From Massilia sp. Root418 (GTDB lineage Bacteria; Pseudomonadota; Gammaproteobacteria; Burkholderiales; Burkholderiaceae_D): a stretch of 64,000 nucleotides of DNA. Shown here piece by piece: positions 18,116-26,588 of the stretch. The DNA is taken from the NCBI RefSeq assembly GCF_001425265.1, contig NZ_LMEC01000022.1, positions 343,966 through 407,965 of the forward strand. Reading direction: 5' to 3'. Every line of letters begins with the position of its first letter. Within the stretch, counting starts at the first letter, position 1. The notes beneath the pieces are model-generated. The model saw only the letters and a program-made list of their open reading frames with translations, made no database searches and was not told the origin of the DNA. The translations under genes and the position numbers were made by a program.

Positions 18116-18955
18116 TCATTGCTTTGTTGTCATCACGTAGTCCGTGCGAACGCCGAAGCTCAGGCTGGAAAACACGGTTTCATAATCGGTGCCGTCGCCG
18201 CGCGCCGCCGGTGTGGTCCAGACCACGTTCAGCAGCCAGCGTCCCGGCCCGGGCATCATGAAGTTTGCGCGGCCGTCGGAATCGCTGAGCTGGCGTTCCA
18301 GCGCGTGGCTGTCGTGGTCCAGGTCGGTCAGCTTGACGAGGGCGCCGGGCAGGGGCTGGCCATGGAACATCACCGTCACCGGCAGCAAGTCCGGCCGGGG
18401 TTGCTGTGACGGGCTGCATCCCAGCACAATTTCAAGCGGCAGGCCCAGCGCGGCGGTGGCCAGTTGCTGGTCACCCCTGCCGGGCGGACCGCTGTCGACC
18501 AACGCCTTGGCCACGCGGCTGTAGCGCTCGGCGCCGTCCTCGTTCATCAGGCGGTTGCGGGCGCGGTAAGAGAAGGCGGCCATCAGGCCTTCCTCGCGCA
18601 GGTAGCTGTTGAAACGCGCGGCGGGCAGGTGGCTTTGCGCCTGGTCGTCGGTTTCCAGCGCCACCATGTGCGCGCCGCTGCCGCGCGGCTGAAAACTGGC
18701 CGCCCCTGCGGCGGGCTGCACGTCCTCGCTGGCGCCGCCGGGCGCGTGGACGGTGAGGCGCTTGACGCGCCGCGCGGGGAGGGCTGACGGCTGCCTTGCT
18801 TCGCCGTGGCCGACCAGCAACCGCAGGGCGGTGGTAGTGCCGCTGGCAGGGAAGAAATTGTCTGGCTGGATCCAGAAGTCGTGCGCCGCTGCGGGCGGGG
18901 CAAGGGCGCAGGACAGCAGGAGCGGCGCGGTGATTCGGTGAATGATGGCTGTCAT
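18116..18955 (-). CDS. Exported DUF4198 domain protein
   Basis: A 279-residue protein with signal peptide MTAIIHRITAPLLLSCALAP ending PAAA, followed by HDFWIQPDNFFPASG, the typical mature start of DUF4198 proteins. The C-terminus contains a transthyretin-like segment (LLPVTVMFHGQPLPGALVKLTDLDHDSHALERQLSDSDGRANFMMPGPGRWLLNVV) read across several strands. The family is often linked to metal (nickel/cobalt) uptake loci, but that role is not shown. Its start overlaps the stop of the DUF4331 gene by four bases, so the two are translationally coupled. It is the last gene of the exported-protein cluster. Confidence 0.85.
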   Translation of the reverse strand: MTAIIHRITAPLLLSCALAPPAAAHDFWIQPDNFFPASGTTTALRLLVGHGEARQPSALPARRVKRLTVHAPGGASEDVQPAAGAASFQPRGSGAHMVALETDDQAQSHLPAARFNSYLREEGLMAAFSYRARNRLMNEDGAERYSRVAKALVDSGPPGRGDQQLATAALGLPLEIVLGCSPSQQPRPDLLPVTVMFHGQPLPGALVKLTDLDHDSHALERQLSDSDGRANFMMPGPGRWLLNVVWTTPAARGDGTDYETVFSSLSFGVRTDYVMTTKQ

Positions 18956-20142
18956 GGCTGCGGCGCTGCCATGAAGGGGAATACGGTGTTCGAATGCGCG
19001 CTGTCGTCAGCGTGCACGCCGTCGTCGATGCCGGTGTTCGCGCCCGCCGCCAGCAGCGAGCGGTACACGTTCACGGCGTCGTAATCCAGCGCGCGGCCGC
19101 CGCAATCGCCGCCATGGGGAGACGCCGGCCGGATGGCAGCCAGTTCCACCGCGAACAGCTGGGTGCAGGTGGTGGAGGCGCTGTTGACCCACAGGCGGTC
19201 GTCCGCCAGCAGGGTGGCCAGCGCCGTATAGCGCCCGGTGGGAGCGGCCCGCGTGTCGGCCAGCAGCTGGTTGCCGCACTCGCCGTCGTAGCCGTCGTAC
19301 AGGGCCAGCGACTGCGCGATGTGGGAAATGAACTCGGCTGCCGTGGCCGGCGTGGCTTCGTTGTATTTCAACTTGAGCGCGTCGCTGATGTCGTCCGCTT
19401 CCAGTGGCGCCAGCAGGGCGTTGCCGGTCAGGGGACGGCCGGCGCGGTCGATGCGCCGGCCATGCAGGGAGGTGTCCGCCCAGACGGCGAGTAGCGGTCC
19501 ACCCTGGTTGACGGCTTCCAGGTCGACGGTGACGACGATGGCCGATGACGTCCAGCCGGCCAGGAAGTTCTGCGCGGGGCCGCCGGCCGTGTGGCGCCAG
19601 CGCTGCAGCAGCTCCCCGGCTTGCACCGCGCTGAATTGCGGGCAGCCTGCCGCGTCGCGCGGCGTGCCATTGCGCAGCAGCGCCGCCGCGTAGTTGAATG
19701 CGTCGCGCGATCCCTTCACGTTGTTGAAGAAGGGATCGTCGCGCGGGCCGGCGAACACTTGCAGATGGTCGTTATCCGCGCCGTTGGCCAGCCGGCAGCT
19801 GGCCTGCTGCGCGGGGCCGAAGCGGCAGACGATGCTGGTACCCGTCGTGCTGCCAGCCACCATGGCGCCGAAGCGCCGCGCGCTGTCGATATGGAAGGCG
19901 TATTCGGCATCCCTGGAGAAGCTGTGGCCGACGATGGTCATGGCCAGGTTGAGCTGGCGGCCGTTGGCGGCGGTCCAGGCGTACAGGTCGCCGATGTCCA
20001 GGCGGGGATCGGCAATCACCTGGGGTGAGTCGAGGTGGTCGGAAGCATGTGCGGCGCACAGGCCGCCTGCCGCGAGGGCGGCTATGAGGGCCAGGGTGAT
20101 CGACAGGGCCGGGCGCAAGATGGGGGGGCAAAGCGTTTTCAT
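18952..20142 (-). CDS. Exported DUF4331 family protein
   Basis: A 396-residue protein. The ATG at 20142 gives a good signal peptide (LSITLALIAALAAGGLCAAHA) followed by SDHLDSPQVIADPRLDIGDLYAW, the diagnostic N-terminal motif of DUF4331 (SDHxDSP...DIxDlYaF). Later HDDPFFNN-type sequence (AGPRDDPFFNNVKGSRDAFN) and the GRRIDRAGRPL region also fit. The family is extracytoplasmic, beta-rich and of unknown function. A 68-base gap separates it from the DUF885-like gene; it overlaps DUF4198 downstream. DUF4331 with DUF4198 suggests one complex or one surface process. Confidence 0.9.
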   Translation of the reverse strand: MKTLCPPILRPALSITLALIAALAAGGLCAAHASDHLDSPQVIADPRLDIGDLYAWTAANGRQLNLAMTIVGHSFSRDAEYAFHIDSARRFGAMVAGSTTGTSIVCRFGPAQQASCRLANGADNDHLQVFAGPRDDPFFNNVKGSRDAFNYAAALLRNGTPRDAAGCPQFSAVQAGELLQRWRHTAGGPAQNFLAGWTSSAIVVTVDLEAVNQGGPLLAVWADTSLHGRRIDRAGRPLTGNALLAPLEADDISDALKLKYNEATPATAAEFISHIAQSLALYDGYDGECGNQLLADTRAAPTGRYTALATLLADDRLWVNSASTTCTQLFAVELAAIRPASPHGGDCGGRALDYDAVNVYRSLLAAGANTGIDDGVHADDSAHSNTVFPFMAAPQP

Positions 20143-20210
20143 GGGTGTCCTTGATCTGTGTGACCGTTCAGCAGGGCTTCGTGGAATGCGGCGAGATTGA
20201 ATGCGGCGCC

Positions 20211-21161
20211 TTAGGCTTTTTCCGAGCGTGCCCGCAGCTGCCTGATACGGAGGTAGGCCAGGCCTTCGGCCCCCGGCTTCCCGGGCATGGCGGCGCATTG
20301 CGCGGCAATGGCGCCGGCCTGCGCCTGCTGCATGCCTGTCGTTGCGGCCAGGTAGGCGGCGGCGCGGCGTTGCGTCCAGCTGGCGCCCTGCATGCCGGTG
20401 TCGGCGGCCATGCGCGCCGCCGCCGCCAGTTCCATGCGACGCCATGCATGCCGGGCCGCCGGCTCCGCGTACAGTCCCATCTCCTCGCCCAGCGAGGCGG
20501 CGTACAGGCTCCAGCCCGCGCCCCACGGCATGCCCGCCGCGCGGCGGTCTTCGGTTTGGAAGTGGCGGCCCGGCCTGCCTGTACGCAGCAACGTGGCGGG
20601 GATGGCGGCGGCATCGGCGCCGGCCGGGCTGGCAACTGCCACCCAGTAGATTGCTGGACGGCCGCCATCGGCGGTGGGCGGTGTCACGTAATCGGCTTGC
20701 GCGGCCCGGCCGGCGGACGGCACTTGCGGCGCAATGTCGATAAATCCGTCAGGCTGCCGCTGGAACAGGGCGGGCATCGCAGCGGCGATGTGGTCGTTGG
20801 CGGCGCGGTAGGCGGCCAGGATACGGTCTTCGGACAGGCGGGAAGCAGCTGTGGTCCCGCCAGGCGGGGCCGGAGGGGCTAAGGACGGACCCTGGTGGTC
20901 CATGTGGGCTGCCTCCGAAGCCAGCAGGCGCTGTATTCGGCGCACTTCGCGCAAGGCCTCATGGTGAATTGCCAGCGCCGGCGCAGGCCTGCCTTGCGCC
21001 GCTTGCGAGACTGAGGGCCACAAGGCCGCACCAAGTCCGGCCAGCGGCCATGCCAGCGCCGCCAGCAGCAGGGCGCGCAGCAGTGCGGAAACCGGCGCCG
21101 GGACCAGCGTCCGGGGCGCCGCGCGCGGCACCAGCGCTGGATTCGCCTCGGCGGGCCTCAT
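20211..21161 (-). CDS. Degenerate DUF885-family protein (probable pseudoenzyme)
   Basis: A 316-residue protein with an N-terminal membrane segment (about residues 27-47). The C-terminal 140 residues follow the DUF885 metallopeptidase pattern closely: GAGWSLYAASLGEEMGLYAE, MELAAAARMAADTGMQGASW and KPGAEGLAYLRIRQLRARSE. The canonical zinc motif HEAxPGHH is replaced by RTGRPGRH (residues 193-200), losing the first His, the Glu and the next His, and the usual EGW glutamate is Ala215. Normal members are about 600 residues. It is therefore shortened and probably non-catalytic, yet open and translationally coupled (ATGA) to the upstream hydrolase. The start at 21161 is set by that overlap. Confidence 0.7.
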   Translation of the reverse strand: MRPAEANPALVPRAAPRTLVPAPVSALLRALLLAALAWPLAGLGAALWPSVSQAAQGRPAPALAIHHEALREVRRIQRLLASEAAHMDHQGPSLAPPAPPGGTTAASRLSEDRILAAYRAANDHIAAAMPALFQRQPDGFIDIAPQVPSAGRAAQADYVTPPTADGGRPAIYWVAVASPAGADAAAIPATLLRTGRPGRHFQTEDRRAAGMPWGAGWSLYAASLGEEMGLYAEPAARHAWRRMELAAAARMAADTGMQGASWTQRRAAAYLAATTGMQQAQAGAIAAQCAAMPGKPGAEGLAYLRIRQLRARSEKA

Positions 21162-22159
21162 GCCCGGCTCCCCGGCGTGCGCACCGAACCGGAAGCGTGG
21201 GCCCACAGCGCCCGGGCCTCGGCGACGATGACGCCGGGCCGCTCCTCGGGCCAGAACAGCTTGCTGCCGGCCAGCTTGCGCACGCCGCGCGACTTGCCCA
21301 GCGTGCGCTCCAGGTACTGCGCGCCTGCGTTGGAAAAGATCGTGTCTGCGCTGCCCCACAGGATGCGGGCCGGCGCGGCGGACGCCTTCAGGCCGGCCTC
21401 CACCCCCGCCAGCACATTACGCTCAAGACTGATGGCGTAGGCATGTACCAGCTGCTTGCGCGCCGGCGTGGCGACCAGAGGCCGCAAATAGCAATCGATG
21501 GCTTCGTCGCTCGGCTGGTGCGGGTCCTGGTAGCATTGACCGCCCAGGCCTTCGGCTGAACGGGCCAGCGCCTTGTCGGCCACCCAGGCAGCCAGCCACT
21601 GGTCGGCAAACGTGCCGGCATGCGCCATCGCTATCACCGGCTCCATCGCCTTGGGCGGGCACTCGATCTCGCTGTCGCAATTGGTGAGCAGCACCGAGCG
21701 CACGCGCTCTGGATGGCGCGTCATCAGCAACTGCGCGATGGCGCCGCCGCTGTCGTTCGCCACCAGGTCGACCTTGCCGGCGCCCAGCTGGTCCAGCAAG
21801 GCCACCAGCATTGCCACTTGCGCATCCGGCCCCACGTCCTGGCCTGGCGCCACCTCGGTGTAGCCGAGCCCGAGAAAGTCCGGGGCGATGCAGCGGCGCA
21901 CGGCGGACAGCGGCCCGATCACGCCGCGCCACTGGAAGCTGTTGAGGGGGAAGCCATGCAGGAACAGCGCTGCCTCGCCGCTGCCGCGCTCCATGTAAGC
22001 GATGTTGCCGAAGCGCGTGGCGGCGAACTTGCGGCTGGCGTGGAATTCGGCCGCGCTCATGCCGGCGGGGCCGGGATTTGCCACGCGCGCCGCGCGCGCC
22101 GGGCTTGCCGCCAGTGCAGCCAGGCCGATGGACATTCCGATGAAATCTCTGCGCAACAT
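21158..22159 (-). CDS. Exported alpha/beta hydrolase, haloalkane dehalogenase/epoxide hydrolase-like
   Basis: A 333-residue protein starting MLRRDFIGMSIGLAALAASPARA, a twin-arginine-like (RRDFIG) signal. The fold is clear: ALFLHGFPLNSFQWRGVI carries the oxyanion HGxP motif, and DLVANDSGGAIAQ aligns the nucleophile position with Asp136, as in haloalkane dehalogenases and epoxide hydrolases, with Ser137 next to it. ARILWGSADTIFS supplies the acid region. The segment where the catalytic His normally sits reads GSKLFWPEERP and has none, so activity is uncertain. It is the first gene of the four-gene exported cluster and lies divergent from the XRE regulator. Confidence 0.82.
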   Translation of the reverse strand: MLRRDFIGMSIGLAALAASPARAARVANPGPAGMSAAEFHASRKFAATRFGNIAYMERGSGEAALFLHGFPLNSFQWRGVIGPLSAVRRCIAPDFLGLGYTEVAPGQDVGPDAQVAMLVALLDQLGAGKVDLVANDSGGAIAQLLMTRHPERVRSVLLTNCDSEIECPPKAMEPVIAMAHAGTFADQWLAAWVADKALARSAEGLGGQCYQDPHQPSDEAIDCYLRPLVATPARKQLVHAYAISLERNVLAGVEAGLKASAAPARILWGSADTIFSNAGAQYLERTLGKSRGVRKLAGSKLFWPEERPGVIVAEARALWAHASGSVRTPGSRA

Positions 22160-22238
22160 GGTCAGCTCCTTGATGGGTTGGTGCTGCCATGGTGGCGATT
22201 GCCGCGCTTTCCATCAATTACCGGCGGTGTCATGCCGC

Positions 22239-22257
22239 CATGACCTGGGAGGTCATG
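22239..22257. promoter_or_regulatory. Palindromic candidate operator between the hydrolase and XRE genes
   Basis: CATGACCT-GGG-AGGTCATG is a perfect inverted repeat with eight-base arms, centred 44 bases before the XRE start at 22291 and 89 bases before the hydrolase start at 22159. It is the only strong symmetry in this divergent region, so it is the likely binding site of the adjacent regulator. Confidence 0.6.
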
Positions 22258-22290
22258 GAAGCGCGCCGCCCGCTTCATTACAATGGCGCC

Positions 22291-23103
22291 ATGAATACCA
22301 AAACATCCTCCGTGGCCGGCGCCGTGCCGGTGGGTGCCATGCTGCGCGAATGGCGCATCGTGCGCCGTCTGAGCCAGCTCGACCTGGCGCTGCAGGCCGA
22401 CATTTCGTCGCGCCACCTGAGTTATGTGGAAACCGGCAAGGCGCAGCCCAGCCGCGAAATGATCGCGCGGCTATGCGAATCGCTGGAAGTGCCGCTGCGG
22501 CACCGCAACGAGCTGCTGATGGCGGGCGGTTTTGCGCCCAGGTACGCGGAGACGGGACTGGGTGCGCCCAGGCTGGCGCAGATGCGCTACGCCGTGGAAG
22601 CCATGCTGGCGCAACAGGAGCCTTACCCTGCCTTCCTGCTGAACAGGCACTGGGACATCGTGATGGCCAACCAGGCCGCGCAAAGGCTCAACCGCTTCAT
22701 GCTGGGCGGGCGCGACAGCCGCCACGCCAACATGCTGCGCATGATCTTCGATCCGGACGACCTGCGGCCCGCCTTCGCCAACTGGGAGGAGCTGGCCGGC
22801 AACCTGCTGCGGCACTTGCATAACGAGGTGGCGGCCTCGCCCACGGACGGCAAGGCCAAGGCCCTGCTCGACGAAATGCTGGCCTATCCGGGCGTGCCGC
22901 TGCACTGGCGGCACCGGGAGCTGGAGAGCGCGCCGGCGCCGGTGCTCACCACCACGTTTGCGCGCCACGGCGTGCGGCTTGGCTTTTTCTCCACCATCAC
23001 CACCTTCGGCACACCGCGCGACGTCACGCTGGATGAACTGCACGTGGAATCGTGCTTCCCGCTGGACGAGGAAACGGCGGCGTTCTGCCGCCAGTTGCGA
23101 TAG
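22291..23103 (+). CDS. XRE-family regulator with MmyB-like ligand-binding domain
   Basis: A 270-residue protein. Residues 10-70 form an XRE helix-turn-helix (MLREWRIVRRLSQLDLALQADISSRHLSYVETGKAQPSREMI in three segments). The remainder matches the MmyB-like PAS-type domain: YPAFLLNRHWDIVMANQAAQRL, then LRMIFDPDDLRPAFANWEELA and LGFFSTITTFGTPRDVTLDELHVESCFPLDEET. Such regulators usually control a divergent oxidoreductase or hydrolase gene and may bind a small ligand. The ATG at 22291 starts the HTH domain properly; an upstream in-frame ATG would run through the operator. Its stop codon lies in a 9-bp tandem repeat. Confidence 0.9.
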   Translation: MNTKTSSVAGAVPVGAMLREWRIVRRLSQLDLALQADISSRHLSYVETGKAQPSREMIARLCESLEVPLRHRNELLMAGGFAPRYAETGLGAPRLAQMRYAVEAMLAQQEPYPAFLLNRHWDIVMANQAAQRLNRFMLGGRDSRHANMLRMIFDPDDLRPAFANWEELAGNLLRHLHNEVAASPTDGKAKALLDEMLAYPGVPLHWRHRELESAPAPVLTTTFARHGVRLGFFSTITTFGTPRDVTLDELHVESCFPLDEETAAFCRQLR

Positions 23104-23130
23104 TTGCGATAGTTGCGATAGGTGCGCTAG
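23095..23130. repeat. 9-bp tandem repeat at a convergent gene junction
   Basis: Three exact copies of TTGCGATAG (23095-23121) and a fourth variant GTGCGCTAG (23122-23130). The first copy supplies the XRE stop codon and the last contains the stop of the DUF5710 gene on the other strand. Copy-number change would not alter the XRE protein because each unit carries an in-frame TAG. Confidence 0.85.
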
Positions 23131-23465
23131 TTGCCGGCGCCGGTCCAGCGGCTGAAGGGCGCTGCGTCCACGCCGGCCGGGATATACCATTTGCGGCGCT
23201 TGGGATCCCAGCGCGCGCCCAGTTGCTTGGCCTCGTCCTTTTCCGCGAACGGCACGTTCAGCACCGTCACCGCCCGTGCGGACTGGCCGGATGGACTGGA
23301 TTGGCCGGCGCGCGGCGCCGGCGCGTCGGCGGCAGGCAGCATGACGGCGGGCGCGCTGGCCTCCACCATGGAGCCGTCGGCGCGGACCTCCATCCATTGC
23401 ACGCTGCCGTCCGCGAGGACGGTGCTCATTTTGTACGGCGGATCAAACGGCGGTGTGATGCTCAT
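23127..23465 (-). CDS. DUF5710 domain protein
   Basis: A 112-residue protein. The C-terminal 45 residues (VLNVPFAEKDEAKQLGARWD then RRKWYIPAG) are a clear DUF5710 domain, a short motif found alone or appended to primases and topoisomerases and thought to bind nucleic acid or protein partners. The N-terminal half (PPYKMSTVLADGSVQWMEVR) is a small beta segment followed by an alanine/proline-rich linker. I chose the ATG at 23465, with AGGAG about 12 bases upstream; an in-frame ATG at 23504 is the alternative. It converges on the XRE gene across the tandem repeat. Confidence 0.75.
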   Translation of the reverse strand: MSITPPFDPPYKMSTVLADGSVQWMEVRADGSMVEASAPAVMLPAADAPAPRAGQSSPSGQSARAVTVLNVPFAEKDEAKQLGARWDPKRRKWYIPAGVDAAPFSRWTGAGN

Positions 23466-23505
23466 GTTCTGGCTGTGCTCCTGTGCGTGAACGGCTGGAC
23501 GCACA

Positions 23506-24408
23506 TTATAGAGTGCGCGCCGCGGCGCCGGCAGCGCTTGCGCGGCGCGCGGCCCACAGTCCCTCGGCCATGTATAGGCCCAGCGCGCTCCAGATCACGA
23601 TGAAGCCGGCCAGCCGCTCGGGCGAGAACGCCTCGTGGAAAAACCACACCCCCAGCAGCATCTGCATGGTGGGCGACAGGTATTGCAGCATGCCCAGCAC
23701 CCCCATGGGAATGCGGCGCGCGCCGGCCGCGAACAGCAGCAGCGGAATGGCGGTGATCGGCCCGGCCGCCGCCAGCAGCCAGCGCGTGCTGTCGTGCGGC
23801 GAATTAAGGAAGGTGTTCTGGCCGTGCAGGGACAACCACGCCACATAGCCCAGCGCCAGGGGGAACAGGATGATGGTTTCGAACGACAGCCCCTCCAGCG
23901 CCGCCAGCGCGGCGGTCTTGCGCAGCAGGCCGTAGCCGCCGAAGGTGATGCCCAGTATCAGCGCAATGTAGGGCGGCCGGCCAGCCTGCCAGGTCAGCCA
24001 GGCCACGCCGCAGGCCGCGATGCCGATGGCGATCCACTGCCCGCGCCGCATCTTTTCCTTCAACACCAGCATGCCCAGCAGCACATTGACCAGCGGATTG
24101 ATGAAATAGCCCAGGCTGCCCTCGATCACGTGGCCATTGTTGACGGCCCAGATATAGACAAACCAGTTCGCGGTCAGCAATATCGCACTTGCAACAAAAC
24201 TGGCCACCACGCGCGGCTTGCGCAGCACGTCCGGCAGCCAGCGCCACTGGCCGCGCACGGTCAGCACCAGTGCCAGGAAAAGCAGCGACCACAGCATGCG
24301 GTGGGCCAGGATTTCGACCGGCGGCACCTCGCCGATGGCGTGGAAATACAGCGGGAACAGGCCCCAGCAGAAGAATGCCAGAACGGCGTACAGGATGCCT
24401 GTATTCAT
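23506..24408 (-). CDS. rarD: EamA-family transporter RarD
   Basis: A 300-residue ten-helix transporter of the drug/metabolite superfamily. The start MNTGILYAVLAFFCWGLFPL is the classical RarD N-terminus, and AHRMLWSLLFLALVL, ANWFVYIWAVNNGHVIEGSL, GYFINPLVNVLLGML and LQYLSPTMQMLLGVWFFHE are conserved RarD segments. The substrate of RarD is not known; related proteins export metabolites. It is divergent from kup. An in-frame ATG 33 bases upstream is possible but would add residues unlike the family. Confidence 0.9.
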   Translation of the reverse strand: MNTGILYAVLAFFCWGLFPLYFHAIGEVPPVEILAHRMLWSLLFLALVLTVRGQWRWLPDVLRKPRVVASFVASAILLTANWFVYIWAVNNGHVIEGSLGYFINPLVNVLLGMLVLKEKMRRGQWIAIGIAACGVAWLTWQAGRPPYIALILGITFGGYGLLRKTAALAALEGLSFETIILFPLALGYVAWLSLHGQNTFLNSPHDSTRWLLAAAGPITAIPLLLFAAGARRIPMGVLGMLQYLSPTMQMLLGVWFFHEAFSPERLAGFIVIWSALGLYMAEGLWAARRASAAGAAARTL

Positions 24409-24582
24409 GAAATTGGACGTGGGCAACGGCGGGTCTGCCATTATCAGGGAAAACGCCGGTTTTCGCTGGCGGCGGTAGAATGGGTTGCTCGAACAGCGGA
24501 GTCCGGCCATGCCAGAATGCACTTGCAAATTGACCATAGTTGGCCTATTGTGCAACGCACCAGAACAAACTCAGGTGCAATC

Positions 24583-26460
24583 TTGACGTCGGAACATAAG
24601 AAAAGCAGCCTCGTCGCATTGACGCTAGCTGCGGTCGGCATCGTCTACGGCGATATCGGCACCAGTCCCCTGTACACCCTCAAAACCATCTTCGACCCGG
24701 AACACGGGCTCGCGCTGAACACCCCCAACCTGCTTGGCATCATCTCCCTAATCTTCTGGGGGCTGACCATGATCGTCTCGCTCAAATACGTCAGCCTGGT
24801 GCTGCGCGCGGACAACCGCGGCGAGGGCGGCATCATGGCGCTGATGGCGCTGGCCCTCAATTCGGTCAGCAAGCGCTCCGGCTGGCACGGTCCGCTGCTG
24901 CTGCTGGGCGTGTTCGGCGCCACCATGTTCTACGGCGACAGCGTGGTCACCCCCGCCATTTCCGTGCTGGGCGCCATCGAAGGCCTGGAAGTGGCCGCGC
25001 CCGCGCTGGCGCAGTACGTGGTGCCGCTGACCATCATCGTGCTGGTGTCGCTGTACGCGGTGCAGCGCCACGGCACCGCCGGCATCGGCCGCTTCTTCGG
25101 CCCCATCATGGTGGTCTGGTTCGTGGCGCTGGCCGTGATGGGCGTGATGAATATCGCCGAGGCGCCGCAGATCCTGGCCGCGCTCAATCCCCTGCACGCC
25201 TTCCGCTTCATGCTGGAGAATAAATATAGCGGCTTCGTGGCGCTGGGCGCGGTGGTGCTGGCCTTCACCGGTGCCGAGGCGCTGTACGCCGACATGGGCC
25301 ACTTCGGCAAGAAGCCGATCCGCATGGCCTGGTTCCTGGTGGCCATGCCGGCGCTGGCGCTGAACTACCTGGGGCAGGGCGCGCTGCTGATCGCCCGTCC
25401 CGAAGCGATTTCCAATCCCTTCTTCCAGCAGCTGGGCAGCTGGAGCGTGTACCCGCTGGTGGTGCTGTCGACCATGGCGGCGGTGATCGCCTCGCAGGCC
25501 ACCATTTCCGGCACCTTCTCCATGACCAAGCAAGCCATCGCCCTGGGCCTGCTGCCGCGCATGCGCGTGATGCACACCTCGGAGAGCGAAATCGGCCAGA
25601 TCTACATCCCGGCCGTGAACTGGCTGCAGCTGGTGGTGGTGCTGATTGCCGTGGTGGGCTTCGGCTCGTCCGACAAGCTGGCCGGCGCCTACGGCATCGC
25701 CGTCACCGCCACCATGCTGTGCACCACCATCCTGACCTTCTTCGTGATCCGCTACCGCTGGCACTTGCCGCTGGTGCTGTGCTTCGCCGCCACCGGCTTC
25801 TTCATCGCCATCGACATCATGCTGTTCTCGGCGTCCACGCTCAAGCTGCTGCACGGCGGCTTCTTCCCGCTGCTGCTGGGCGGCGTGCTGCTGACGGTGA
25901 TGCTGACCTGGCGCGAAGGCCGCGACCTGGTGTTCAAGAACCTGGAAAAGCACGCCATCCCGCTGGAAGCCTTCCTGTCCTCGTTGTTCCTGGCCCCGCC
26001 GACGCGCGTGTTCGGCACCGCCATCTTCCTGCGCGGCGAGAGCGACGGCGTGCCGCACGCGCTGCTGCACAACCTGTCGCACAACAAGGTACTGCACGAG
26101 CGCGTGGTGTTCATCACCGTGCACATCGTGGAAGAGCCATGGGTGACGCCGGAGGAACAGGTCAAGATCGTCGACCTCGGCCACCAGTGCTACCAGGTCA
26201 ACGTGCAATACGGCTTCAAGGACGAACCGGACATTCCCAATGTGCTCACCCTGTGCGGCAAGCACGGGCTGGAGTTCGATATGATGGAGACTTCCTTCTT
26301 CATCGCGCGCCAGACTGTCATCTCCACCCCGGGCGCGGGCATGGCGTCCTGGCGCGAGAGCCTGTTCGTCACCATGTCGCGCAATGCGCGCGCGGCGGCG
26401 GATTATTACCAGATTCCGCCCAACCGGGTAATTGAACTGGGCACGCAGGTGGAAATTTGA
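24583..26460 (+). CDS. kup: Low-affinity potassium uptake protein Kup
   Basis: A K+:H+ symporter of the KUP/HAK/KT family, about 625 residues, with twelve membrane helices and a C-terminal cytosolic domain. Signature segments are VGIVYGDIGTSPLYTLK at the N-terminus, GVFGATMFYGDSVVTPAISVL, ALYADMGHFGKKPIR and a C-terminal TPPTRVFGTAIFL-like stretch (LAPPTRVFGTAIFLRG). The start is uncertain: the TTG at 24583 gives TSEHKKSSLVALTLAAVG, the family's usual beginning, whereas an ATG at 24517 would add 22 residues. It probably operates under low pH or osmotic stress. No operon partner is seen. Confidence 0.93.
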   Translation: MTSEHKKSSLVALTLAAVGIVYGDIGTSPLYTLKTIFDPEHGLALNTPNLLGIISLIFWGLTMIVSLKYVSLVLRADNRGEGGIMALMALALNSVSKRSGWHGPLLLLGVFGATMFYGDSVVTPAISVLGAIEGLEVAAPALAQYVVPLTIIVLVSLYAVQRHGTAGIGRFFGPIMVVWFVALAVMGVMNIAEAPQILAALNPLHAFRFMLENKYSGFVALGAVVLAFTGAEALYADMGHFGKKPIRMAWFLVAMPALALNYLGQGALLIARPEAISNPFFQQLGSWSVYPLVVLSTMAAVIASQATISGTFSMTKQAIALGLLPRMRVMHTSESEIGQIYIPAVNWLQLVVVLIAVVGFGSSDKLAGAYGIAVTATMLCTTILTFFVIRYRWHLPLVLCFAATGFFIAIDIMLFSASTLKLLHGGFFPLLLGGVLLTVMLTWREGRDLVFKNLEKHAIPLEAFLSSLFLAPPTRVFGTAIFLRGESDGVPHALLHNLSHNKVLHERVVFITVHIVEEPWVTPEEQVKIVDLGHQCYQVNVQYGFKDEPDIPNVLTLCGKHGLEFDMMETSFFIARQTVISTPGAGMASWRESLFVTMSRNARAAADYYQIPPNRVIELGTQVEI

Positions 26461-26588
26461 GACAGGGAATTTGTAACTGAATGTTCCGCCTGAAAGGGCG
26501 CCTTGGCAGTCTGCTACACTTCTGCTCCGACGGCGCCCGGATGGCGGTGCCCGCGCCAGTTACATCTTCAACAAATACAAAGGTAATC

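Noticed and set aside
23095..23130. CRISPR-like array
   Set aside because: Repeats are only 9 bases with no spacers; likewise the 11-base units at 53121. No cas genes are present.
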